Shown piece by piece: positions 1 through 5,902 of a stretch of 6,901 nucleotides of DNA. Numbering within the stretch: the stretch's first letter is position 1; each line of letters starts with the position of its first letter. The notes under the pieces were generated by a model, which was not told the origin of the DNA, did no database searches, and was given only the letters and a program-made list of their open reading frames with translations. Origin of the DNA: Lachnospiraceae bacterium UBA5902 (GTDB lineage Bacteria > Bacillota > Clostridia > Lachnospirales > Lachnospiraceae); contig DJEI01000036.1 in the NCBI GenBank assembly GCA_002431865.1, forward strand, positions 1-6,901, written 5' to 3'. A program made the translations under genes and the position numbers.

Positions 1-18
1 GAAAGACGGGTAATACAT

Positions 19-1047
19 ATGAGGAAGTCAAAATTATGGGTGGCGTGTGCGATGGCGGCAGCGATGCTCACGCTGACCGCATGCGGGAAAGAAGATAAGC
101 TGGTGCTGGTGACAACCGAAGCAGTAGCGTCACAGAGTGATGCGGCAACGACGGAAGATATTCTGGCGGATATCCGGCAGGAAGCGGAGAATGCAACAGA
201 GGAACAAAAAAAGCGGGAGCCTGCCTCGGAGGAGGATAAGAAGGTCACTCTGGAAGCAATTTATGATGCAAACAAAGGGGATACATTGCTTGCGGGTGGA
301 AACAATTACAGTTTGAACACAATTTATTACAGTGATGGTGTTGAGGTGTATTCGGAATACCAGTTCCTTGGGTTTGCCGAGGACGGCACGTATCTGCAGG
401 CGTACGAAGATTCAAACGGAATCGTGCAGGTGCTTGACAAGGAATACGGATACTGGTATCTGATTGATGAGGACAAGACGTGTTATGTATTAATCTATCC
501 GGAACCAAATGTGGCAGATGCGATTATCAACACGAATCACAACGATATGATTATTTCCCTTACAGAGGCGGATCAGACAATCAAGGATATCTACCGGGAG
601 GACGGGGATCTGGTTGTGGAGACAAATTATAAGAATGACAACGCATCTTATGTATTTCAGTATGTTCTGGATGACAATTACAAGGTGCTTGAATATTATT
701 GTTACGATGTAAATGGGGAAAAGGTATCGTATTCCTGGGTGACAGAAGGAAATTCTTATACATATCCGGAGGCAATCGCAACGGCGCATGAATCGATGAT
801 GACGCGTACGGTTACGTTCAAGATTTTAGAGGGAAAAGGACTGGAAAGCAGCTATACAGTTCCAGTGGACAAACCGGTACAGCTTGCATTGCTGGAATAT
901 AAAGCATACACGGATGAGGCATGCACGACAACATGGGAAGAGACCGCTGACGATTCAGGCATGTATACCGATGAAGTCATCTATCTCAAACGGGATGACG
1001 CGGACACAACAGAGGGAACAACGGAAGAATCGACGACAAATCCGTAA
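19..1047 (+). CDS. Putative surface lipoprotein of unknown function
   Basis: A 342-aa predicted lipoprotein. The N-terminus is a textbook lipoprotein signal: basic MRKSK, a hydrophobic Ala/Met/Leu stretch, and a lipobox L-T-A-C at residues 19-22, so Cys22 would be lipidated and the mature protein anchored on the outer face of the membrane. Residues 23-75 are an acidic, Thr/Glu/Gln-rich linker. Residues 76-250 are rich in Tyr, Asp and beta-type segments with no family I recognise. Residues 264-325 (from VTFKIL, with YKAYTDEACTTTW near 294-306) resemble the InlB-B/Listeria-Bacteroides repeat seen in Gram-positive surface proteins, but the usual GGW core is degenerate. The tail (326-342) is Asp/Thr/Glu-rich. 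The start is chosen because it gives an intact signal peptide; the ribosome binding site is weak (GACGGG). No terminator follows, so read-through into the next gene is possible. The lipoprotein assignment is firm; the function is unknown. Confidence 0.85.
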   Translation: MRKSKLWVACAMAAAMLTLTACGKEDKLVLVTTEAVASQSDAATTEDILADIRQEAENATEEQKKREPASEEDKKVTLEAIYDANKGDTLLAGGNNYSLNTIYYSDGVEVYSEYQFLGFAEDGTYLQAYEDSNGIVQVLDKEYGYWYLIDEDKTCYVLIYPEPNVADAIINTNHNDMIISLTEADQTIKDIYREDGDLVVETNYKNDNASYVFQYVLDDNYKVLEYYCYDVNGEKVSYSWVTEGNSYTYPEAIATAHESMMTRTVTFKILEGKGLESSYTVPVDKPVQLALLEYKAYTDEACTTTWEETADDSGMYTDEVIYLKRDDADTTEGTTEESTTNP

Positions 1048-1052
1048 ATCTC

Positions 1053-1082
1053 TTTACAAATCAGTGGGATATGTAGTATACT
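1053..1082 (+). promoter_or_regulatory. Sigma-A-type promoter upstream of the FliD-C-like gene
   Basis: TTTACA (1053-1058, 5/6 to the -35 consensus) and TATACT (1077-1082, 5/6 to the -10 consensus) are separated by 18 nt. Transcription would begin near 1089, leaving about a 40-nt leader. This is not a flagellar sigma-28 type promoter: no TAAA/CCGATA-like boxes are seen. Confidence 0.6.
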
Positions 1083-1084
1083 AC
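1073..1084. repeat. Perfect 12-nt palindrome over the -10 box
   Basis: GTAGTATACTAC is its own reverse complement and contains the whole TATACT -10 element. A palindrome in this position is a plausible repressor operator. It is not followed by a T-tract, so it is not a terminator for the upstream lipoprotein gene. Function is inferred from position only. Confidence 0.4.
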
Positions 1085-1128
1085 AGGTAAGAACGAATAG
1101 TAGGAGGATGTAAAAAGGAAGTGAGAAT

Positions 1129-1815
1129 ATGAGTATGAATATTAGCAACAATTTTTTTAATAGCATGCTTGGAACATCTTCCAGCAATTCAGGCAGTGGA
1201 TTGATGGGTCTTCTCAGCGATTACAACTCCATTCGGAACGGCAGTTATCTGAAGCTTGCAAAGCATTATTATTCGAACGATAGTGCGAAGAAAGCAACGC
1301 AGAAGCAGTTTTCCAAGAGTAATATAGAGACGAAGACAGAGGATACTGCGACAAAAACGGCATCCGAGGATGCATGGAAGAATCTGAAGACATTGAAGGA
1401 TGAAAAGCTGTATCAGAATGGGGATACAGATAAAATCCAGAAGAATGTAAAGAGCTTTGTCAGCAGTTACAACAGTGTGATGGTGAGTGCACAGAATTCA
1501 GATGAATCAGGCGTACTGAAGGATGCATCCAGACTGGCTTCTCAGACTGGAAATTATACAGGTGCATTAGCCGAGATCGGAATTACGGTGAAAAGTGATA
1601 ACACACTTGCATTTGACGAGGAAGCATTTGCATCCGCAGATATGTCGGATGTCAAAAAACTGTTTGCCGGAGATTTCTCTTTTGGAAGTAATACACAGAG
1701 CCGGTTGCTGCAGCTTGCGAGCGATGCATCTGCAAATTCCGCTTCTGTATTTTATAATCAGTACGGAGCAGTGGCAGGCGCATCAGTTGGAAGCTTCTAT
1801 GACAGCTTGTTCTAA
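1129..1815 (+). CDS. FliD C-terminal-domain-like protein (orphan flagellar-cap-like)
   Basis: A 228-aa protein with no signal peptide or membrane segment. Residues 1-45 are Ser/Asn/Gly-rich and 46-100 are charged and probably helical. Residues 105-180 match the pattern of the FliD C-terminal domain (flagellar filament cap, HAP2): FVSSYNSVM at 110-118, then LAEIGITV at 147-154, NTLAFDEEAF at 158-167, and DVKKLF at 174-179. Full FliD proteins are usually over 400 aa with an N-terminal FliD_N domain and a variable centre; both are absent here and the open reading frame is intact, so this is a short paralogue or a distinct family rather than a visible fragment. The start ATG has a GGAAGTGAG ribosome binding site at 1117-1125; a stronger AGGAGG at 1102-1107 lies too far upstream. 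A promoter precedes it and a terminator follows, so it may be monocistronic. Resemblance to FliD is by pattern recognition; a role in flagella is inference. Confidence 0.7.
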   Translation: MSMNISNNFFNSMLGTSSSNSGSGLMGLLSDYNSIRNGSYLKLAKHYYSNDSAKKATQKQFSKSNIETKTEDTATKTASEDAWKNLKTLKDEKLYQNGDTDKIQKNVKSFVSSYNSVMVSAQNSDESGVLKDASRLASQTGNYTGALAEIGITVKSDNTLAFDEEAFASADMSDVKKLFAGDFSFGSNTQSRLLQLASDASANSASVFYNQYGAVAGASVGSFYDSLF

Positions 1816-1840
1816 TTAGCAGAGACAGAAATATATAGTT

Positions 1841-1860
1841 CAATCTCCCCAAGAGGATTG
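1841..1860 (+). other. Small hairpin downstream of the FliD-C-like gene
   Basis: CAATC (1841-1845) pairs with GATTG (1856-1860), with a possible extra U-G pair inside and a loop of about 8 nt. It sits just before the rho-independent terminator and may be a 3'-end stabilising stem, or part of a leader if transcription of the next gene passes through. Short and only moderately stable. Confidence 0.3.
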
Positions 1861-1873
1861 ATAATAAGAATGG

Positions 1874-1909
1874 GAAGATCCGCGGGTTGACTGTGGATCT
1901 TCTTCTTTT
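1874..1909 (+). terminator. Rho-independent terminator
   Basis: GAAGATCC (1874-1881) pairs perfectly with GGATCTTC (1895-1902). The stem continues inward through G-U, C-G, G-U and G-C pairs to a 5-nt loop (1886-1890), giving about 12 bp. The sequence TTCTTTT (1903-1909) follows. It lies 58 nt after the stop of the FliD-C-like gene and 27 nt before the start of the pseudouridine synthase gene. Confidence 0.75.
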
Positions 1910-1936
1910 GTCTGGAAATGGGAGGACTGGTAGAAT

Positions 1937-2659
1937 ATGACAAAAATACGAATCGACAAATATTTGGCAGATGCGGGCTTTGGCAGTCGCAAGGACGTGA
2001 AAGGACTGTTGAAGGCAAAACAGGTCACCGTAAATGGTGTGACGTGCGTACATGCAGAGGAAAAGCTGGAACCGGCGAAGGATGTTGTCTGTGTGCAGGG
2101 TAAACCGGTCGTGTATGAGAGCTTTTCTTATTATATGCTGCATAAACCACAGGGGGTGGTGTCTGCAACGAAAGATGCACATGAAAAAACAGTTGTGAAT
2201 CTTATTACAGAACAAAAACGACGGGATTTATTTCCGGTTGGACGGCTGGACAAAGACACGGAAGGGCTGTTGCTTTTAACCAACGATGGAAAGCTGTCAA
2301 ATGATCTGCTGGCACCGGGAAAACATGTGGAAAAAACCTATTATGCAAGGATCAAAGGCATGGTCACAAAGAAAGAGATCGTTGCTTTTGCTGAGGGTGT
2401 AGATATCGGAGATGAGTTGCTCACAGCGCCAGCTGAACTGAAGATTCATAAGGCAGGTAGTGAAAGTGAGATCGAAATTACGATCACAGAGGGGCGGTAT
2501 CATCAGATCAAACGGATGTTTGAAGCGGTTGGTATGCAGGTGCTATATCTAAAGCGTTTGCGTATGGGACCATTGTATCTGGATGAGACGCTTGCATGTG
2601 GTGAATACCGGAAACTTACCACAGAGGAGATTCAGAGCCTGAAAAACAGAGAAGAATGA
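1937..2659 (+). CDS. rsuA: RsuA/RluB-family rRNA pseudouridine synthase
   Basis: A 240-aa enzyme that isomerises a specific uridine to pseudouridine in ribosomal RNA, probably U516 of 16S rRNA. Residues 1-60 form an S4 RNA-binding domain (IRIDKYLADAG at 4-14, GSRKD near 16-20, VTVNG at 30-34). The catalytic domain follows, with the family motif GRLDKDTEG at 102-110; Asp105 is the expected catalytic aspartate, followed by LLLLTNDG (111-118). KTYYARI (133-139) and EGRYHQIKRMF (185-195) are further conserved elements. The length fits the RsuA group of Firmicutes (about 240 aa). RluB- or RluE/F-type specificity on 23S rRNA cannot be excluded without a tree. The ATG is preceded by GGAGGA at 1921-1926. 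No convincing promoter lies between the preceding terminator and the start, so expression may depend on partial read-through or on an unrecognised promoter. No terminator is seen downstream. Confidence 0.9.
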   Translation: MTKIRIDKYLADAGFGSRKDVKGLLKAKQVTVNGVTCVHAEEKLEPAKDVVCVQGKPVVYESFSYYMLHKPQGVVSATKDAHEKTVVNLITEQKRRDLFPVGRLDKDTEGLLLLTNDGKLSNDLLAPGKHVEKTYYARIKGMVTKKEIVAFAEGVDIGDELLTAPAELKIHKAGSESEIEITITEGRYHQIKRMFEAVGMQVLYLKRLRMGPLYLDETLACGEYRKLTTEEIQSLKNREE

Positions 2660-2689
2660 TAAATCGTTTGTGAAATACGAGAAAGTATG

Positions 2690-2717
2690 TTGACATATGA
2701 GGTAGAAAAAGTATAAA
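2690..2717 (+). promoter_or_regulatory. Near-consensus sigma-A promoter for the TPR-MORN gene pair
   Basis: TTGACA (2690-2695, 6/6) and TATAAA (2712-2717, 5/6) are separated by 16 nt. Transcription would start near 2724, about 32 nt before the ATG. An inverted repeat, AAACTGTAA (2715-2723) with TTGCAGTTT (2732-2740), overlaps the end of the -10 box and the predicted start point. It may be an operator rather than an RNA hairpin, because its left arm is only partly transcribed. Confidence 0.7.
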
Positions 2718-2755
2718 CTGTAAAGAAGGTATTGCAGTTTGCAGGAGGAAACAAT

Positions 2756-4738
2756 ATGGACGAAAATAAGAACCCGGAATCCAGATATGACGTGGATGAG
2801 GAAGAGGGGGCAACCACCGTATTATGTGCGATGGATGCAGAAACTGAGGACGAAGAAGAGGGCGCGACAACGGTATTGCGCGCAGAAGATATGACACCTG
2901 TGGATGACGATGATGCAGAAGGTGCAACAACGGTTCTGACGGGACCAGACCCGACGATGATGGGGACAGCACCGGCATCAGGCGCACCACAATTTGAGGA
3001 CAAGACACAGATGCTTCCACCACAGGGAGCACCGATGGGAATGCCGAACGGACCAATGGGGCAGATGCCAAACGGACCGATGGGAGCACCAATGGGGCAG
3101 ATGCCAAATGGACCGATGGGAGCACCAATGGGACAGATGCCGAACGGACCGATGGGAACACCAATGGGACAGATGCCAAATGGACCAATGGGAACACCGA
3201 TGGGTATGATGCCAAATAACGGACAGATGCCGCCGATGAATGGTGGGAAGCCGCCGAGGGCTCCGAAACCACCGAAAGCTCCGAAGGAGAAAAAACCGAA
3301 GGCACCAAAACAGCTGAAAGTAAACAAGGATGGTTCACCGAAGAAGAAAAAGACAGGTCTGATCGTGGCTATCTGCGTCGTTGTGGTATTGGCACTGGGC
3401 GCAGGTGCATATTTCCTGTTCTTTACTCCGGAGAAACGGTATGAGCGGAAGATGGATGTTGCTGAGAAGGCAATGACAGACGGCAATTACGAAGAAGCAG
3501 TCACGGCGTATGAAGCAGCGCTTGGCATTTTTGATGATCGGGTTCTGGCCATGAATGACCTGTTATCCGCACAGATTAGTGCCGGTGAAAGCGATGAGGC
3601 AAGAGAGAATTTTACAGAATTCCGTACAACAATCACGGGCTTTGATGCAGATAAGGTAACAGAGAACAGTGAGGATATCGTGGCATTCTATGAATACGCA
3701 GATGATCTTTACAGCGATACCGATTCACTGATCGATGCATATAAGGAAGGGTATGAACTGACAAAAGACAACGGTCTGAAGAAGAATCTCGTAACTGCAT
3801 ATGTAGACCGTGCTGATGCAATGGACAACTCTGATTATGAGAATAAGATTGCTGCTTATGGAGATGCTTTGGATCTTGACAGTACGAATGAGTCGGCTCT
3901 GAGTGGAAGAAAGGCATGTGCATATGCTGTTTTGGATGATATGATGGATGCACAGCAGTATGATCAGGCAGAATCCTTTATCAATACATATGCAGACAGC
4001 ATGTCGGATGTGGATTTCTCTTCTTATACAGAGAAGATTGAGTCAGAGCGTGCGCTGATGACAGCCAGACATGATCTGATGGAGCAGGTGATCAGCCTGA
4101 TGTCTGCTTCAGATTATGCAGGTATGATGGATGTAGATGGCTCTGATAATGCGAGCACAGTTGTTGCAAATATGGATGGTGATTCATATATTTATGCAAC
4201 AGACGGTTATGACAGCTCTTATACAGGAAAGGGTGCAGGCGTTTACACATATTCTACTTTGTTAAATTCTGGATATTACTTCTATTATGGTGATTACGAG
4301 AATGGCGTGCGAAGCGGACAGGGAACGATGTTTGTCAAGATGGATGGTTATAATCAGGCATATCTGGTTTATGAAGGAGCATGGAGCAACGATAAACCGA
4401 ATGGAACAGGTACTGAGACATCTGTCAACGAAGATGCTGGCGATGAGCTTGTAACGGTAACACGTTCCGGTAATCTGGTGGATGGATTGTTTGATGGAGA
4501 GGTAACTGTATCGCTTGTATCGAACGATGAAGAATATGGTGGAACTTACACAGGTACATTTACTGCATCGAGCGGTGATGCCCCGGACATCCGTGAGAAT
4601 TATCCGGATCTGGATTTTAGTGACGTATCGGAAGATAAGACAGTTTATGTGATACTGGAATGTGACGGTTCACCAATGTACTGGCACTTCTCAAAGGGGA
4701 CAGACACAAAGCTCGGTATATATACTTTTGGGAACTAA
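2756..4738 (+). CDS. Single-pass membrane protein with GATTVL motifs, Met/Pro/Gly repeat, TPR-like and MORN-like domains
   Basis: A 660-aa protein. The ATG at 2756 is chosen for its AGGAGG at 2743-2748; an in-frame TTG at 2732 lies upstream of that site and is unlikely. Residues 1-62 are very acidic and carry GATTVL at 18-23, 36-41 and 56-61; EDKTQML at 81-87 may be a fourth, divergent copy. Residues 92-160 are Met/Pro/Gly repeats. Residues 165-199 are Lys/Pro-rich, ending in KKKK, directly before a hydrophobic segment at 201-223. By the positive-inside rule the N-terminus is cytoplasmic and the rest is outside. Residues 229-400 are helical with TPR-like units, the clearest around GNYEEAVTAYEAAL (243-256). 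Residues 508-600 contain MORN-like repeats: YGDYENGVRSGQGTMF (511-526), YEGAWSNDKPNGTGT (539-553) and a weaker one near 571-587. It is not an enzyme I can name. The N-terminal motifs suggest phosphothreonine recognition by an FHA partner (inference). The following gene is probably co-transcribed. Confidence 0.8.
   Translation: MDENKNPESRYDVDEEEGATTVLCAMDAETEDEEEGATTVLRAEDMTPVDDDDAEGATTVLTGPDPTMMGTAPASGAPQFEDKTQMLPPQGAPMGMPNGPMGQMPNGPMGAPMGQMPNGPMGAPMGQMPNGPMGTPMGQMPNGPMGTPMGMMPNNGQMPPMNGGKPPRAPKPPKAPKEKKPKAPKQLKVNKDGSPKKKKTGLIVAICVVVVLALGAGAYFLFFTPEKRYERKMDVAEKAMTDGNYEEAVTAYEAALGIFDDRVLAMNDLLSAQISAGESDEARENFTEFRTTITGFDADKVTENSEDIVAFYEYADDLYSDTDSLIDAYKEGYELTKDNGLKKNLVTAYVDRADAMDNSDYENKIAAYGDALDLDSTNESALSGRKACAYAVLDDMMDAQQYDQAESFINTYADSMSDVDFSSYTEKIESERALMTARHDLMEQVISLMSASDYAGMMDVDGSDNASTVVANMDGDSYIYATDGYDSSYTGKGAGVYTYSTLLNSGYYFYYGDYENGVRSGQGTMFVKMDGYNQAYLVYEGAWSNDKPNGTGTETSVNEDAGDELVTVTRSGNLVDGLFDGEVTVSLVSNDEEYGGTYTGTFTASSGDAPDIRENYPDLDFSDVSEDKTVYVILECDGSPMYWHFSKGTDTKLGIYTFGN
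2807..2938 (+). repeat. Three coding repeats of the peptide motif GATTVL in an acidic context
   Basis: Copies lie at 2807-2824, 2861-2878 and 2921-2938, each preceded by two to four acidic residues. The peptide is identical in all three, yet between the first and second copies five of the six codons differ at the third position. This indicates selection on the peptide rather than recent DNA duplication. Confidence 0.8.
3041..3208 (+). repeat. 36-bp tandem repeat encoding a 12-residue Met/Pro/Gly unit
   Basis: Four full units start at 3065, 3101, 3137 and 3173. Each encodes MPNGPMG followed by A/T-P-M-G-Q/M. A shortened 24-bp unit precedes them at 3041-3064. Units 1 and 2 differ at only 2 of 36 bases, and units 2 and 3 at 3, so they duplicated fairly recently and the copy number could vary by slippage or recombination. 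In the protein this lies in the cytoplasmic, presumably disordered, tail. Confidence 0.9.
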
Positions 4739-4764
4739 GATAAAAATAAATGGTGGTAAAACAT

Positions 4765-5712
4765 ATGGACATATTGATCAATGACTATATAAATGGAGAG
4801 CGCTCCCTGAGCAGGGACGAAGCTCAGTTTTCCGCGTATCTGTTCCAGATTTTGAATGGATGCAAACGTGTCAAGATCGATTCTGACAATTTTACAAATA
4901 AGACTTACGAAGTGATGCAGGCATATTATATGCCGGCGTTCCTGCGTGATTACTTCAATTATGCGGACAGTAAAGCTGAATTCAACCGGAGGCTTGTGAC
5001 ATTTGCAAACCGGAAGTTACGTGCACTGTATGCAGGTGAAGAGGCGCAGGGTGCGATGCTTGAGGATGTAGATGCCAAGGCGGTGAATGTTGCGGAGATT
5101 TACAATCTGGATAAGGAACTGGATATAGAAAATCCGGGATTCGATCTTGGAAAGCATATCAATGGATGGTCTGGAAAAGAACGTGAATATCGGAATCCGC
5201 TTGCGCGCTGGATGATGAATGTGCGGCCGGACATCGCAGTTTTGTTGAAACGACGCAGCATCAAACGTACAGAGCTTCGGATGCATGAGATTGATTGTCA
5301 TTATCTGAATAGTGTGGACACATATCCAGCGATGATTGGACGCGTGGATGAAAAAGGACATGTGACTGGATGCAAGAAAATCGTATGCACAAAGCAGCAG
5401 GTAGAGCAATATGCACTGGAGTTTCTGTGTGAGACACCATCGGAGGAATACGCAGATACCATCGGTATGAAATGGTGGGGACCGGCGAAGGAGTCGGACA
5501 CACCGGTAGAAGACAGCGGTATTGCGATTGAACCTGGCTTTATCAGTATGGCGAATCTGGTCAGTGCAAAGAATGCACAGATGTACGAGGAAGTGGACAA
5601 GCCAATCGCAATGCAGAAATTGCAGGAATACAACAAAGCATTCTATGCGGAAGAGCGGAAAGTGAAGGAACCGAAAGCAATCCTTGGAAGTGCTTTGGAA
5701 TTACAGATATAA
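4765..5712 (+). CDS. Uncharacterised 315-aa cytoplasmic protein, partner gene of the TPR-MORN protein
   Basis: I do not recognise the family. The start at 4765 (MDILINDY) is preferred over an in-frame ATG at 4750 because GGTGG (4752-4756) lies 8 nt before it and nothing like a ribosome binding site precedes 4750. There is no signal peptide or membrane segment, so it is probably cytosolic. Residues 1-95 look helical and are rich in Tyr, Phe and Arg (YYMPAFLRDYFNYAD, with NRRLVTFANRKLRAL after it). The middle is basic (LKRRSIKRTELRMHEIDCHY), followed by a short beta-like stretch (AMIGRVDEKGHVTGCKKIVC). A Trp pair occurs in MKWWGP. The C-terminus is helical and charged, with a KEPKAILGSALELQI tail. 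It begins 26 nt after the membrane protein gene, with no promoter or terminator between, and ends just before a strong terminator, so the two are probably one operon and may act together. Codon use resembles its neighbours. Confidence 0.75.
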   Translation: MDILINDYINGERSLSRDEAQFSAYLFQILNGCKRVKIDSDNFTNKTYEVMQAYYMPAFLRDYFNYADSKAEFNRRLVTFANRKLRALYAGEEAQGAMLEDVDAKAVNVAEIYNLDKELDIENPGFDLGKHINGWSGKEREYRNPLARWMMNVRPDIAVLLKRRSIKRTELRMHEIDCHYLNSVDTYPAMIGRVDEKGHVTGCKKIVCTKQQVEQYALEFLCETPSEEYADTIGMKWWGPAKESDTPVEDSGIAIEPGFISMANLVSAKNAQMYEEVDKPIAMQKLQEYNKAFYAEERKVKEPKAILGSALELQI

Positions 5713-5724
5713 TAAGAATACACC

Positions 5725-5755
5725 AAAGGCTGGAATCGTTTGTTCCAGCCTTTTT
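5725..5755 (+). terminator. Strong rho-independent terminator
   Basis: AAAGGCTGGAA (5725-5735) pairs perfectly with TTCCAGCCTTT (5743-5753) around a 7-nt loop, and the right arm runs into a TTTTT tract (5751-5755). The A/T ends of the stem make it potentially bidirectional, but no opposing gene is seen. It closes the two-gene unit 2756-5712 and insulates it from the ribosomal protein operon. Confidence 0.93.
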
Positions 5756-5795
5756 GGGCGAAAATTGCATTTGGGCGGAAAATTCAAAAAAACGC

Positions 5796-5824
5796 TTGCA
5801 AAATAAAATATCATATGATAATAT
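5796..5824 (+). promoter_or_regulatory. Promoter of the rpsF-ssb-rpsR operon
   Basis: TTGCAA (5796-5801, 4/6) is followed by an AT-rich spacer and overlapping -10 candidates: GATAAT (5817-5822, 5/6, spacer 15) and TAATAT (5819-5824, 4/6, spacer 17). The exact -10 is ambiguous. A-tracts at 5784-5792 upstream could act as an UP-like element, as expected for a highly expressed ribosomal operon. The predicted leader is about 70-75 nt. Confidence 0.6.
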
Positions 5825-5850
5825 CTAACCCTGTGATATATTTTTATATT

Positions 5851-5893
5851 CCTTGCTTCCGACCGGTTCGGAGGCCAATAGACCATAAGGAGG
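5851..5893 (+). promoter_or_regulatory. Structured rpsF leader, candidate S6:S18 autoregulatory motif
   Basis: GCTTCCGA (5855-5862) pairs with TCGGAGGC (5868-5875), including one U-G pair, closing a CCGGT loop. An alternative fold keeps GCTT/AGGC paired, bulges out CCGA (5859-5862) and pairs CCG (5863-5865) with CGG (5869-5871). That matches the described S6:S18 mRNA motif, whose hallmark is an unpaired CCG beside a short helix. CCTT (5851-5854) can also pair with AAGG (5887-5890), which is part of the rpsF Shine-Dalgarno sequence (AAGGAGG, 5887-5893), so folding could block translation initiation. The structure is seen by hand; binding by S6:S18 is inferred from the family's known feedback control. 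Confidence 0.5.
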
Positions 5894-5902
5894 TGCAATA
5901 AC

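Noticed and set aside
1102..1113. AGGAGG followed at once by ATG TAA before the FliD-C-like gene, as a minimal upstream open frame
   Set aside because: There is no spacer between the ribosome binding site and this ATG, so initiation there is unlikely; it may at most be a standby ribosome site.
1652..2215. Minus-strand frame of 187 codons spanning the terminator and the start of rsuA
   Set aside because: It crosses two well-supported + strand genes and a terminator, has a His/Cys/Phe-rich composition, and has no ribosome binding site.
2732..2755. TTG at 2732 as the start of the membrane protein
   Set aside because: It lies upstream of the AGGAGG at 2743-2748 and only about 8 nt after the predicted transcription start; ATG at 2756 has ideal spacing.
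3041..3208. Tandem 36-bp repeats as a CRISPR array
   Set aside because: The units are contiguous with no unique spacers and are in frame within a coding sequence, encoding Met/Pro/Gly repeats.
2616..3338. Second minus-strand frame (240 codons) rich in Ser/Val/Pro/Leu repeats
   Set aside because: Also a mirror of the 36-bp repeats; no start signal and a composition unlike a real protein.
2632..3486. Long minus-strand open frame (284 codons) opposite the membrane protein gene
   Set aside because: It is open because the + strand repeat region has biased codons; its product is a low-complexity Gly/Pro/Ile/Phe repeat with no ribosome binding site, and the + strand frame has a clear promoter, ribosome binding site and domains.
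4750..4764. ATG at 4750 as the start of the 315-aa protein
   Set aside because: No ribosome binding site precedes it, whereas ATG at 4765 has GGTGG 8 nt upstream.
5713..5902. Possible small gene or riboswitch in the 190-nt gap before rpsF
   Set aside because: The gap is explained by a terminator, a promoter and a short leader; no open frame with a ribosome binding site and no known riboswitch aptamer is recognisable.
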